A stretch of DNA of 64,000 nucleotides. Origin: Acidobacteriaceae bacterium. GTDB lineage: Bacteria > Acidobacteriota > Terriglobia > Bryobacterales > Bryobacteraceae. The notes beneath the pieces were generated by a model. That model worked only from the letters and a program-made list of their open reading frames with translations, searched no databases and was not told where the DNA came from. Position numbers and translations under genes: made by a program. The DNA lies in assembly GCA_020247055.1 (NCBI GenBank), contig JADCJL010000080.1, positions 1-64,000 on the forward strand. Direction: 5' to 3'. This document shows positions 1-9,638 of this stretch, piece after piece (position 1 is the stretch's first letter; each line of letters begins with the position of its first letter).

Positions 1-762
1 CGGCGGTTCACGCAGGAGATTGCTATAGAGCATTTGACGTTCCGGTATCCGACGAGCGAGGGGCCGGTGCTGACGGATGTTTCGATCACGGTGAAGGCGG
101 GGGAGGTGGTGGCGCTGGTGGGGCCGAGCGGGGCGGGCAAATCGACACTGGCGGCGCTGCTGCCACGCTTTTACGACCCGGAGGCGGGGGCGATCCGGAT
201 CGATGGGGTGGATGTGCGGGAGTTGACGCTGGCCTCGCTGCGGAAGCAGATCGGGATTGTGGCGCAGGATACGTTCCTGTTCAACGACACGGTGGCAAAT
301 AATCTGCGGTACGGACGGCCGGAGGCGAGCGAGGAGGAGGTCCGGGAGGCGGCGCGGAATGCGCTGGCGCTGGACTTTATTGAGCAGTTGCCGCAGGGGT
401 TTGCGACGGTGATTGGCGAGCGGGGGACGCGGCTGTCGGGCGGGCAGCGGCAGCGGATTTCGATTGCGCGGGCGCTGCTCAAGAACGCGCCGGTGCTGGT
501 GCTCGACGAGGCGACCTCGCACCTCGATACCGAGAGCGAGGTGCTGGTGCAGCGGGCGTTGGGGAATCTGATGCAGGGGCGGACGGTGATTGTGATTGCG
601 CACCGGTTGTCGACGATCCGGCGGGCGGATCGGATTTTTGTGCTCGAGAAGGGGCGCGTGGTGGAGACGGGGCGGCACGAGGAGTTGGTGGGGGCTGGGG
701 GGATGTATCAGCGGCTGCACGAGTTGCAGTTTCTTGAACCGGAGCCCCCGGCTTCTGCATAA
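1..762 (+). CDS. ABC transporter ATP-binding/permease protein, C-terminal part (MsbA-like), truncated by window start
   Basis: Walker [10 protein letters not shown], signature LSGGQRQR, Walker [11 protein letters not shown]-loop; frame open to position 1. Confidence 0.9.
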   Translation, partial: RRFTQEIAIEHLTFRYPTSEGPVLTDVSITVKAGEVVALVGPSGAGKSTLAALLPRFYDPEAGAIRIDGVDVRELTLASLRKQIGIVAQDTFLFNDTVANNLRYGRPEASEEEVREAARNALALDFIEQLPQGFATVIGERGTRLSGGQRQRISIARALLKNAPVLVLDEATSHLDTESEVLVQRALGNLMQGRTVIVIAHRLSTIRRADRIFVLEKGRVVETGRHEELVGAGGMYQRLHELQFLEPEPPASA

Positions 763-772
763 TGGAAGGCTC

Positions 773-1666
773 ATGAGCATACGCAGCATGACGGGATTTG
801 CGCGGGTTCGGCGGCAGAGCCCGGATGGTGAGGCCGTTGTCACCGTGAAGAGCGTCAACCACCGGGGTTTGGACCTGCACTTTCAGATGCCGGGGGTGCT
901 TGATCCCTACGAGACCGCGATGCGGGGGCTGATCCGGAAGCGGATGTCGCGGGGGCACATTGAAATTCGCGTGCAGTACCACCGCAACCGGAGCCAGACG
1001 GCCTCCTCTTTGAACCACGAGTTATTGGACAACTACCTCGAAGCCTTCCGGCAGGCGGGCCACCGGCACTCGATTACGGCCGAACCCGATCTAAACGCCG
1101 CCCTGCGCATTCCGGGTATGTTTGAGCCAGCCGTGGACCAGGAGCCGGAGGCGGAACTCGAAGCGTTTCTCGTGGGTCTGCTCGACGAGGCGCTGACGGA
1201 GTTGAACCGGGTGCGGGAGCGGGAGGGCGCCGAGACGGCGGCCGTGCTTGCCGAACGGACCAAGGCCATTCGGGAAGCGACGGCCAAAGTGCGGGACATC
1301 CGGAGCCGGGCGCTGCCGGCGTTTCAGCAGCGGCTGAAAGACCGCCTGGCGGAGCTGCTCGGCGGGATGACCATCGATCCGCAGCGGCTGGTGCAGGAGG
1401 CGGCGATTCTGGCCGACCGAAGCGACATCGGCGAAGAGATGGCGCGCCTCGAGATCCACTCCGAACAACTCGACCAGATGTTGGCCAAGGGCGGCGAGGT
1501 GGGCAAGAAGATGGACTTTCTGCTGCAGGAGATGAACCGGGAGACCAACACCATGCTGTCGAAGACGAACGGCGTGGGAGAGCAGGGTCTTCAGTTGACG
1601 GAAGTGGCGCTCGGGATCAAGGCGGATATCGAGAAGATCCGGGAGCAATCGTTGAACCTGGAATGA
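773..1666 (+). CDS. yicC: YicC/YloC family endoribonuclease
   Basis: N-term MSIRSMTGFARV and C-term KADIEKIREQSLNLE typical of YicC; start reassigned to ATG at 773; precedes gmk. Confidence 0.93.
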   Translation: MSIRSMTGFARVRRQSPDGEAVVTVKSVNHRGLDLHFQMPGVLDPYETAMRGLIRKRMSRGHIEIRVQYHRNRSQTASSLNHELLDNYLEAFRQAGHRHSITAEPDLNAALRIPGMFEPAVDQEPEAELEAFLVGLLDEALTELNRVREREGAETAAVLAERTKAIREATAKVRDIRSRALPAFQQRLKDRLAELLGGMTIDPQRLVQEAAILADRSDIGEEMARLEIHSEQLDQMLAKGGEVGKKMDFLLQEMNRETNTMLSKTNGVGEQGLQLTEVALGIKADIEKIREQSLNLE

Positions 1667-2265
1667 GCATTCTTTTTGTGATTTCGGCGCCGTCGGGGAC
1701 GGGCAAGTCGACCATTTTGCGGGACGCGCGGCGGACCGATCCGGGCCTGACGTTTTCGATCAGCTACACGACGCGGGCGCCGCGGGGACCGGAACTGGAC
1801 GGGGTGGATTATTACTTCACCTCGAAAGAGGATTTTGAAGAGCGGGCTTCGCGGGGCGAGTTTCTTGAGTACGCTGACGTTTTCGGGAACTATTACGGAA
1901 CGCACCGGAGCGAGATTGAGCGGGCAGCGGCGGCGGGCTGCGACCTGGTCATGGACATCGACGTGCAGGGTGCGAGACAATTACGGGAGCGAGTACCTGA
2001 CGCCGTATTGATTTTTGTGCTGCCGCCGGACCGGACGGAACTGGAACGACGCCTGCGGGCCCGATCGCAGGATCGGCCGGAGGTGATCGAACGCCGCCTT
2101 CGGGAGGCCAAGGCCGAAACGAGCCAGTACGGTATCTACGACTACATCCTAATCAACGATGAACTGGACGCCGCCGTGGCGGACCTGCGCAGTATCATCC
2201 GGGCCGAGCGGTTGCGCCGGCAGCGGATGGAGGGTCCGGTGCAGCGCGTGTTGGGTTCGTTTTAG
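1663..2265 (+). CDS. gmk: Guanylate kinase
   Basis: SAPSGTGKST P-loop, SYTTRAPRGPELDGVDYYF; ATGA overlap with yicC. Confidence 0.96.
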   Translation: MSILFVISAPSGTGKSTILRDARRTDPGLTFSISYTTRAPRGPELDGVDYYFTSKEDFEERASRGEFLEYADVFGNYYGTHRSEIERAAAAGCDLVMDIDVQGARQLRERVPDAVLIFVLPPDRTELERRLRARSQDRPEVIERRLREAKAETSQYGIYDYILINDELDAAVADLRSIIRAERLRRQRMEGPVQRVLGSF

Positions 2266-2279
2266 AGGCAACGAGTTTT

Positions 2280-2531
2280 ATGGCCGAGACCAATACCCCC
2301 CGCAACGCCAATTACGCTATTCCGGATGATCCGGAGTCGAGCACCTACCGCTTCATCATCGTGGCAGCCAAGCGGGCGCGGCAGTTGCAGAACGGGAACC
2401 GCTCCTTTTTGCCGACGACTTCGCGGAAGCCGACGGTAACCGCCCTCGAAGAGGTGCGGCGAGGGCTGATTCAGTACGAAGACCCGATTCGCGACGCGAA
2501 TCTGGCCGAGATTGCTTCGAGACGCAGCTAA
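2280..2531 (+). CDS. rpoZ: DNA-directed RNA polymerase omega subunit
   Basis: Small protein with YRFIIVAAKRARQLQNG motif, located between gmk and coaBC. Confidence 0.88.
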   Translation: MAETNTPRNANYAIPDDPESSTYRFIIVAAKRARQLQNGNRSFLPTTSRKPTVTALEEVRRGLIQYEDPIRDANLAEIASRRS

Positions 2532-2544
2532 TCGCGAGGGCGGC

Positions 2545-3756
2545 ATGAACGTCGTCCTGGGGGTTGGCGGAGGCATTGCCGCATACAAGGCGGCGGAGTT
2601 GGCGCGCGCGCTAATGCGGCGGAACTGTGTGGTCAACACGGTGATGACGGCAAGCGCAACGGAGTTTATTCAACCGCTGACGTTCGCCGCGCTGACGGGC
2701 CGGAAGGTGATCACCGGATTGTTCGACGGTCGATCGCCGGAGGCGGTGCTGGCGAGTTCCGTCGAGCATATCGGCGTGGCGCGGGAGAATGAGGTTCTGG
2801 TGGTGGCGCCGGCGACGGCGGACCTGCTCGCGCGGTTCACGCACGGCCTGGCCGATGATTTTCTGAGCACGCTGTATTTGGCTTTCCCGGGCCCGGTGGT
2901 ACTGGCGCCGGCGATGAACACGAACATGTGGGAGCACCCGGCGACGCAGGCGAATCTGGAAACGCTGCGGGCCCGGGGACACCGGATGGTGGGCCCGGAC
3001 AGCGGCGACTTGGCGTGCGGCACGGTGGGTCCGGGGCGGATGGCGGAGGTGGAGGCGATTGCCGACGCCGTGCTGGCCGCGAACCGGCGGCAGGATTTGA
3101 GCGGCGAGACAGTGTTGATTTCCGCCGGCCCGACGCAGGAAGCAATTGACCCGGTGCGGTACATTTCAAACCGCTCGAGCGGCAAGATGGGCTACGCGCT
3201 GGCCGAGTCGGCCGCGGCGCGGGGAGCGCGGGTGGTTTTGGTAAGCGGCCCGGTGAATTTGGCGGCGCCAGCGGGCGTGGAAGTGGTCCCGGTGCGGTCG
3301 GCGCGGGAGATGCGCAACGCGGTGATGGCGCACCTGGACGCCGCGACGATCATCGTGAAGGCGGCGGCGGTGGCCGATTACCACGTGACGGAGATTGCGC
3401 CGCAGAAACTCAAGAAGACGGCGGCGCGGCTGACGCTGGACCTGGACCCGACGCCCGACATTCTGGCCGAGGTGGGGGCGTGCAAGGGCGACCGGTTGCT
3501 GATTGGCTTCGCGGCGGAGACGCAGAATTTGGTAGCCGAGGCGCGGCGCAAGATGACCACCAAGAACGCCGACATGGTGGTGGGCAACCTGGTCAACCAG
3601 GCCGGCACAGGCTTTGAGGCCGATGAAAACGAAGTGACGCTGGTGCTGCGGAACGGCGAGACGCACCAGATTGCGCGGGCGTCGAAACGGGACGTGGCGC
3701 ACCAGATTTTCGACCATGCGCTCCGGCTGCGGCTGGCGCTTCACGCAAAGCAATGA
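2545..3756 (+). CDS. coaBC: Bifunctional phosphopantothenoylcysteine decarboxylase/phosphopantothenate-cysteine ligase
   Basis: VVLGVGGGIAAYKAAELAR, APAMNTNMWEHPA, SAGPTQEAIDPVRYISNRSSGKMG; start chosen at ATG 2545. Confidence 0.96.
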   Translation: MNVVLGVGGGIAAYKAAELARALMRRNCVVNTVMTASATEFIQPLTFAALTGRKVITGLFDGRSPEAVLASSVEHIGVARENEVLVVAPATADLLARFTHGLADDFLSTLYLAFPGPVVLAPAMNTNMWEHPATQANLETLRARGHRMVGPDSGDLACGTVGPGRMAEVEAIADAVLAANRRQDLSGETVLISAGPTQEAIDPVRYISNRSSGKMGYALAESAAARGARVVLVSGPVNLAAPAGVEVVPVRSAREMRNAVMAHLDAATIIVKAAAVADYHVTEIAPQKLKKTAARLTLDLDPTPDILAEVGACKGDRLLIGFAAETQNLVAEARRKMTTKNADMVVGNLVNQAGTGFEADENEVTLVLRNGETHQIARASKRDVAHQIFDHALRLRLALHAKQ

Positions 3757-4601
3757 CGCGAGACGAGATTCGACAGTTTCTCGAGTTCTACCAGGACTTA
3801 GGGGTGAAGACGATCTACCAGCGCGGCTCGGCGCTTGAGGCCGAGGCGTTGCCGGAGTTGGTCGAGGACCTCAACTCGCTGCTGCCCCCTTCCGCCGCCC
3901 CGCCCCGCGTCGCCCCGCCTCGCGTGGCCCCGCCCCCCGTGTCTTTTTCCCCTGCCATGAAACCTCCTGCCGCGGTGCCCCCGCCGAAAACCCCAGCCTT
4001 GATTCCGCTCGCGCCGGAAGGCGACACGATGGAAGCGATCCGGACCGATATCGGCGATTGCCGCCGGTGCCGCTTATGCGAGGGGCGCAACAAGATCGTT
4101 TTCGGGTCGGGCAACGAGAGTGCGCGTCTGGTTTTTGTGGGCGAGGGCCCGGGGGCGGACGAGGACGCGAGCGGACTGCCGTTTGTCGGCCGGGCCGGCC
4201 AACTGCTGACGCAGATGATTGAAGGGACGGCCGCCAAGGAAGGAATTCGTATTCTGCGGCCGGACGTCTACATCGCCAACGTCGTCAAGTGCCGTCCACC
4301 CGAGAACCGCACGCCGATGCCGGACGAGATGGAGATCTGCGGGCAGTTTCTGTTCCGGCAGTTGCTGGCGATCCGGCCCAAAGCGATCTGCGCGCTCGGC
4401 TCAACGGCGGCCAAGGCGCTGCTCGGGACCAAAGAGGGCGTGACCAAGCTACGCGGAAACTGGCAGAAGTGGCACGAGATTCCCGTGATGGTGACCTACC
4501 ATCCGTCCTACCTGCTGCGGCCGTACAATCAAAACGCCAAGCGGGAAGCCTGGGAGGACCTCAAAAAGGTTCTGCACTTTGTTTATGACCAGGGTTTATG
4601 A
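3753..4601 (+). CDS. Uracil-DNA glycosylase, family 4 (Fe-S), with proline-rich N-terminal linker
   Basis: CRRCRLCEGRNKIVFGSG, FVGEGPGADEDASGLPFVGRAGQLL, VTYHPSYLLR. Confidence 0.92.
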   Translation: MTRDEIRQFLEFYQDLGVKTIYQRGSALEAEALPELVEDLNSLLPPSAAPPRVAPPRVAPPPVSFSPAMKPPAAVPPPKTPALIPLAPEGDTMEAIRTDIGDCRRCRLCEGRNKIVFGSGNESARLVFVGEGPGADEDASGLPFVGRAGQLLTQMIEGTAAKEGIRILRPDVYIANVVKCRPPENRTPMPDEMEICGQFLFRQLLAIRPKAICALGSTAAKALLGTKEGVTKLRGNWQKWHEIPVMVTYHPSYLLRPYNQNAKREAWEDLKKVLHFVYDQGL

Positions 4602-5239
4602 GTAAGCCTGGCTTTTTTGTATCGTTCGAAGGCGGAGACGGCTGCGGGAAGACGACGCAGATGCGCCTTTTCGTCGAACGGCTGCGGGGGATCGGCAAGG
4701 ATGTACTTGAGACCGCCGAACCGGGCGGGACGCCGATCGGCCGGCAGATCCGGCGCATTCTGCTCGATTCGGCCAATGGGGCGCTGTCGCCGCGAGCCGA
4801 GATGCTGCTCTACTTCGCCTGCCGGGCGCAGAACGTGGACGAATGGATTCGCCCGGCGCTGGCGGCGGGCCGCGTGGTGGTGACCGACCGGTTCACCGAT
4901 TCGACGCTGGCTTACCAGGGTGAGGGGCGGGGCCTGACGGCGGGCCTCGTGCGGCAACTGCACGCCATCGCCTGCCAGGAGATTGTGCCGGATCTGACGA
5001 TCTACCTCGACATCGACTACCGGACGGGGCTAAGCCGGGCGCGGGCGCGGAACGCCGGACAGGCGGGGCCGGACGAGTCGCGCATGGAGTCCGAGGCCGA
5101 GGAGTTTCACGAAAGGGTACGGCGGGGGTACCTGGCGCTGGCGGCCGCGGAACCGGAGCGCATCCGGACGATTGACGCCGGGCAGAGCGTGGAGGCCGTG
5201 GCGGCGGCGATCTGGGCCGCGGTGGAGCCGCATGTTTGA
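4598..5239 (+). CDS. tmk: Thymidylate kinase
   Basis: FVSFEGGDGCGKTTQ P-loop, VTDRFTDSTLAYQGEGRGL. Confidence 0.95.
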   Translation: MSKPGFFVSFEGGDGCGKTTQMRLFVERLRGIGKDVLETAEPGGTPIGRQIRRILLDSANGALSPRAEMLLYFACRAQNVDEWIRPALAAGRVVVTDRFTDSTLAYQGEGRGLTAGLVRQLHAIACQEIVPDLTIYLDIDYRTGLSRARARNAGQAGPDESRMESEAEEFHERVRRGYLALAAAEPERIRTIDAGQSVEAVAAAIWAAVEPHV

Positions 5240-6272
5240 AAACTTCCATGGCAACGCGGAAGCGCAGCGGGTGCTGCGGGAGATGGTGCGGGGGCAGCGG
5301 CTGCCGCAGACGATCCTGCTGGCCGGGCCGGAAGGCATCGGTAAGGCGACGCTGGCGCGCCGGTTTGCGGCCTCACTCCTTGGCCACGCGGAGCTGATCG
5401 AGCAGGACGACCTGTCGCTGGCCGCCAATCAGGACGTGATTGCCGAGCGGGAGAAGTGGACGGCGGAAAAGCGGAACGAGGATCCGATTCTGTTCAACTC
5501 CTATCCCGATTTTGTGACCTTCTGCCCGGAGGGTCCGCTGCGGCAGATCTCGATTCCGCAGATGCGCGTTTTGAAGGACCGGGCGCAGTACGGGCCGCTC
5601 AAGGGAACGCGGAAGGTCTTTCTGATCGATCAGATCGACCGCGCCAACGAGCAGGCCGCGAACTCCCTGCTGAAGACCCTCGAGGAGCCGCCGGCCTATC
5701 TGATCATTGTGGCCACGGCAACCAACGCGTATGACCTGCTGCCGACGATCCGTTCCCGGTCGGTGCCGATTTATCTCACGCCGCTGAACGAAGAGGAGAT
5801 GGCGGGGTTTGCCCGCGAGAAGGGGCTGAAGGACACCGCGCGAAGGATTGCCCTCGCCGCCGGGTCACCGGGTTTGGCGATGAGCCTCGACCTGCAGGCC
5901 TACGACAAGCGGCGGGCGCAGATGTTGGCGCTGCTCGGCGCGGCGTGCGGCATGCTGCCGTGGGCGGACTGGGCAAAAACCTCCGAGGCGCTCAACGCAA
6001 GCCGGACCGAGAAGCTCGAAAATCACCTGAAGGTGCTGTACCTGCTGCTGGACGATCTACTGCTGCTGCGCTGCCAGGCGAGAAACGCCAAGCTGCGAAA
6101 CTTTGACATCGAGCGGGAGCTGGTCGGGTTGGCGCAGGCGATCAATTTTGCGTGGATCCAGAAGGCCGTAAAGAAAACTGACGAGCTGGTGGACCTGCTA
6201 CGGCGGAACATTCAAAAGGGCATCGCCCTCGACTCGATGGTACTCGAACTGCGCGGGAGCGCACGTTTGTGA
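5232..6272 (+). CDS. holB: DNA polymerase III subunit delta'
   Basis: LAGPEGIGKATLARRFA, KVFLIDQIDRANEQAANSLLKTLEEPP, TIRSRSVPIYL; follows tmk; start ATG 5232. Confidence 0.88.
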   Translation: MFENFHGNAEAQRVLREMVRGQRLPQTILLAGPEGIGKATLARRFAASLLGHAELIEQDDLSLAANQDVIAEREKWTAEKRNEDPILFNSYPDFVTFCPEGPLRQISIPQMRVLKDRAQYGPLKGTRKVFLIDQIDRANEQAANSLLKTLEEPPAYLIIVATATNAYDLLPTIRSRSVPIYLTPLNEEEMAGFAREKGLKDTARRIALAAGSPGLAMSLDLQAYDKRRAQMLALLGAACGMLPWADWAKTSEALNASRTEKLENHLKVLYLLLDDLLLLRCQARNAKLRNFDIERELVGLAQAINFAWIQKAVKKTDELVDLLRRNIQKGIALDSMVLELRGSARL

Positions 6273-6294
6273 TGCAATAGGAGTAAGAATTGCC

Positions 6295-6549
6295 ATGCCT
6301 CCTCCGACTCGTAGCGCTGCCCCTTCGAAGAAGCCGGTTCCGCCCGACCAAACCAACGCCGAAAACTTTTACTACATGAAGCAGATGCAGGCCAAGACGC
6401 CCATGTGCATCGTGATGAAGGACGGCGAGGTGTTGAAGGGCGTGATTGAGTGGTACGACAAGTGCGCCTTGAAGTTCAACCGCGAAGGCGCACCCAACCT
6501 GATGCTGTACAAACACAACATCAAGTACATGTACAAAGACGGCGAGTAG
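6295..6549 (+). CDS. hfq: Hfq-like Sm-fold RNA chaperone (divergent)
   Basis: Sm1-like MKDGEVLKGVIEWYDKCALKFN and Sm2-like LMLYKHNIKYMYK (YKH motif). Confidence 0.8.
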   Translation: MPPPTRSAAPSKKPVPPDQTNAENFYYMKQMQAKTPMCIVMKDGEVLKGVIEWYDKCALKFNREGAPNLMLYKHNIKYMYKDGE

Positions 6550-6552
6550 CGC

Positions 6553-7038
6553 CTACTTCGGTTTCGCTTTCATCGCCAGGCGGGCCGCGCGCCGTTGTCC
6601 GGCTTCGTCGAAACGCCGTTGTTCGGCCTCGGTTTGCGGGATCACCGGAATCACCGGCACCTTGCCGCCATCGGGCGCCACGGCGACGAAGGTCAGGTAC
6701 GCCGAAGAGGTGTGCTTGATCTCGCGGGTGCGGAGGTCTTCGATGAAGACCTTAACGCCAACCTCCATGGACGTCCGGAAGACGCGGTTGACGCTGGACT
6801 TGAGTGTCACCAGCTGGCCGATGTGGATGGGGTACAGAAACGTCATCTGGTCGACAGACGCCGTGACGACAGGACAACGGGCGTGCCGGGCGGCGGCGAG
6901 GGAGGCGGCGAGGTCGACCATGGCCATGACTTTCCCGCCGAAGAGGGTCCCGAGGACGTTGGCATCGTTGGGGAGGGCGAATTCGCTCATCTCGGAGGCG
7001 GATTCAGAGACCGGGCGGCCCGGCTGATCAGGGTGCAT
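6553..7038 (-). CDS. Acyl-CoA thioesterase (hotdog fold, YciA-like)
   Basis: NDANVLGTLFGGKVMAMVDLAASLAAARHA motif; start placed at internal Met (7038) to limit overlap with the divergent gene. Confidence 0.88.
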   Translation of the reverse strand: MHPDQPGRPVSESASEMSEFALPNDANVLGTLFGGKVMAMVDLAASLAAARHARCPVVTASVDQMTFLYPIHIGQLVTLKSSVNRVFRTSMEVGVKVFIEDLRTREIKHTSSAYLTFVAVAPDGGKVPVIPVIPQTEAEQRRFDEAGQRRAARLAMKAKPK

Positions 7039-7078
7039 AACCCCAGGGTACGATGGACCGCGGGGTAGGATAGAGAGA

Positions 7079-7390
7079 ATGAGTTCCCGGTTGGAGATTT
7101 TAGAGAGCATGCTGGCCCAGGACCCCGCGAATACCTTTGCCCGCTACGGACTGGCGATGGAGTTGGCCAAGGGGGGGCGTTACGCCGATGCGGTGCGGCA
7201 GTTTGAGGAGTTGATTGCAAACAAGCCGGACTACTGCGCCGCCTACTTCCACGGCGGGCAGACGCTCGAGAAGGCCGGCGAACTGGAGCAGGCCGCCGCG
7301 ATGTACCGGAGGGGGATTGAGGCGGCTCGGCAGGCCGGGGATACGCATACGCGGATGGAACTGGAAGGCGCGCTGGCGCTGCTGCCTTAG
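7079..7390 (+). CDS. TPR-repeat protein
   Basis: TPR-like helical pairs: NTFARYGLAMELAKGGRYADAVRQFEELIANKPDYCAAYFHGGQTLEKAGELEQAA. Confidence 0.75.
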   Translation: MSSRLEILESMLAQDPANTFARYGLAMELAKGGRYADAVRQFEELIANKPDYCAAYFHGGQTLEKAGELEQAAAMYRRGIEAARQAGDTHTRMELEGALALLP

Positions 7391-7401
7391 GGCGCCGTTT
7401 T

Positions 7402-8604
7402 ATGCGCCTGGTGGTGGTCGGCAACGGGGTAGCGGGCGTCACCGCCGCCATGGCGGTGCGGGCGCGGGATCCGCGGGCCGAGATTACGATCATCAGCGGG
7501 GAGAGTGAGTATTTCTTCTCGCGCACGGCGCTGATGTACGCCTACATGGACGTGATGCAGCGGCGGGACCTGGAGCCGCACGAGCGCAAGGTGTACCGGG
7601 AGCAACGTCTTGAGCGGCGCCTCGACTGGGTAGTCGACCTGGACGCCGGCGAGCGTACGGTGCGGCTGATGGGCGGCGAAAGCCTGCGCTACGACCGGCT
7701 GCTGCTGGCGACCGGCTCGCGGGGGCGGCGGGCCGAGTGGGAGCGGGAGCTGGACGGGGTGGTGCGCTTTGTCACGCTGCAGGATCTGGACGCCTGCGAA
7801 CGGTTGACGCCCGGGACGCGACGGGCGGTGGTGGCCGGGGGTGGGCTGATCGGGGTCGAGCTGGTGGAGTGCCTGCGGCATCACCGCGTGCCGGTGACGT
7901 TTCTCGTGCGAGAGGCGAGCTACTGGCCTGCGGCGCTGAGCGCAGAGGAGGGGGCGATGGTGGCGGCGCATCTGCGGGCGCAGGGGGTGGATCTGCGGCT
8001 CGAGACTGAGATTGCGTCGCTCGAGGGCGAGGGGCGGGTGAGCGGGGTGACGACCCGGGCGGGCGAACGGATCGCCTGCGAGATGGTGGGGGTGACGATC
8101 GGCGTCGAACCAAACATCGACTGGCTAAGGGGCGTGAAGACGCCGCCGAAGTTGGCCCGGGGGGTGGTGACGGACCGGGCGTTCCGCACTTCCCTTCCCG
8201 GGGTGTATGCGGCCGGGGATTGCGCCGAGGTGGCGGGGCGGATTGAACCGCTCTGGTACGCGGCCAAGCGGCAGGGGGAGGCGGCGGCGCGGGCGATGCT
8301 GGGCGATACCGTCGAGTACACCCCGCCGACTGACTACAACAGCGCGAAGTTTTTCCACCTGGAGTGGACCGGGGTGGGCGAGACGGCGGCGGGGCCTGGG
8401 CGCTTCCGGAAGCTGCCGGGGCGGGAGGCGAGCGTGCGGGTGATTGAGCGGGAGGGGGTCGTGGTGGGCTTCTCGATGCTGGGTTCGCGCTGGAACCACC
8501 GGGTGCTGGCGCGCTGGGTAGAGGAGCGGCGGCGGGTGGAGGAGGTTGTCTCGCGGCTGCCCGAGGCGCAGTACGATGGGGAGTTCGGGCGGGTGGCGCT
8601 ATGA
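7402..8604 (+). CDS. NAD(P)/FAD-dependent oxidoreductase (rubredoxin/nitrite-reductase-like)
   Basis: VVVGNGVAGVTAAMAVR dinucleotide-binding motif, VVAGGGLIGVELVE second Rossmann, GVYAAGDCAEV. Confidence 0.9.
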   Translation: MRLVVVGNGVAGVTAAMAVRARDPRAEITIISGESEYFFSRTALMYAYMDVMQRRDLEPHERKVYREQRLERRLDWVVDLDAGERTVRLMGGESLRYDRLLLATGSRGRRAEWERELDGVVRFVTLQDLDACERLTPGTRRAVVAGGGLIGVELVECLRHHRVPVTFLVREASYWPAALSAEEGAMVAAHLRAQGVDLRLETEIASLEGEGRVSGVTTRAGERIACEMVGVTIGVEPNIDWLRGVKTPPKLARGVVTDRAFRTSLPGVYAAGDCAEVAGRIEPLWYAAKRQGEAAARAMLGDTVEYTPPTDYNSAKFFHLEWTGVGETAAGPGRFRKLPGREASVRVIEREGVVVGFSMLGSRWNHRVLARWVEERRRVEEVVSRLPEAQYDGEFGRVAL

Positions 8605-9638
8605 TCCGGGATCGACTCTATCATGACCTGACCAACCGGGGAGTTACAGGCTGGGTGGTAGCCGGGCTGCTCGTGTGGTTCTATGTGGCCCTGTATTTTA
8701 CCGAGAGCCTGACGCCGTGGGCGCAGCGGGTGGGGCTGAGCAGTAAGTGGGATCTCTACGGGCTGCTGTACACGGTGGTGGTGGTCGTGGGCGGCATCGG
8801 GGTGATCCGCAAGTACGGACACAACCGGTATCAGGTGGTGCGGACAGCGGTGGTGATGTTCGTGCAGGTGGTGTTCGCCTTCTCGGTACCGATGCTGCTG
8901 AAAGCGCTGCATCAGCCCGAGTACTACCTGAGTTACTTCTGGCCGCTGAAGTTCGACTACATGAACCCGGAGTATCTGTTCGCGCAGCCGTGGCCGTTCG
9001 TGGTGTACACGCTGGCGGCGAGCCTGGTGGGGGTGCCGCTGCTCGGGGCGCTGTTCGGCAAGCGGTGGTACTGTTCGTGGGTGTGCGGCTGCGGGGGGTT
9101 GGCGAATACGGCGGGCGAGCCGTGGCGGCATTTGAGTGATAAGTCGAGCGCGGCGTGGCGCTTTGAACGAGTCAGCATTCACGCGGTGCTGGGGATCAGC
9201 CTGCTGCTGACCGCGCTGCTGTTCTATTCCTGGTTCAGCGGAAGTAAGTCGCCGGCGGTAGCGCAGTTTCAGACCTGGTACGGGCTGGTGGTGGGCAGTA
9301 TTTTATCGGGCGCGGTGGGAACGGGGTTATATCCGCTGGGCGGGACGCGGGTCTGGTGCCGCTTCTTCTGCCCCATGGCGGCGCTGCTGGGGATTACGCA
9401 GAAGGCCGGGAAACGTTTTCATATCCGGGTGAAGGAGGATATGTGCATCTCCTGCGGCCTGTGTTCGAAGTACTGCGAGATGGGGATTGATGTGCGGACC
9501 TACGCGCAGCGCAACGAGAGCTTCACGCGAGCTTCCTGCGTGGGCTGCGGCATCTGCGCGGAGGTTTGCCCGCGGGGCGTGCTGCGGCTCGAAAATCAGT
9601 CAGGATTGGTGCAGATCAGCGGCGTTAGCCTTTCCTGA
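8601..9638 (+). CDS. Membrane 4Fe-4S polyferredoxin (NapH/NosR-like)
   Basis: Multiple TM segments, WCRFFCPMAALLG, CISCGLCSKYCEMG and CVGCGICAEVCPRG clusters. Confidence 0.85.
   Translation: MIRDRLYHDLTNRGVTGWVVAGLLVWFYVALYFTESLTPWAQRVGLSSKWDLYGLLYTVVVVVGGIGVIRKYGHNRYQVVRTAVVMFVQVVFAFSVPMLLKALHQPEYYLSYFWPLKFDYMNPEYLFAQPWPFVVYTLAASLVGVPLLGALFGKRWYCSWVCGCGGLANTAGEPWRHLSDKSSAAWRFERVSIHAVLGISLLLTALLFYSWFSGSKSPAVAQFQTWYGLVVGSILSGAVGTGLYPLGGTRVWCRFFCPMAALLGITQKAGKRFHIRVKEDMCISCGLCSKYCEMGIDVRTYAQRNESFTRASCVGCGICAEVCPRGVLRLENQSGLVQISGVSLS

Noticed and set aside
3890-3960. CGCCCCGC(G/C)TCGCC repeats as possible CRISPR or regulatory repeat
   Set aside because: In-frame codons for a Pro-rich linker (APPRVAPPRVAPPPV) in the uracil-DNA glycosylase
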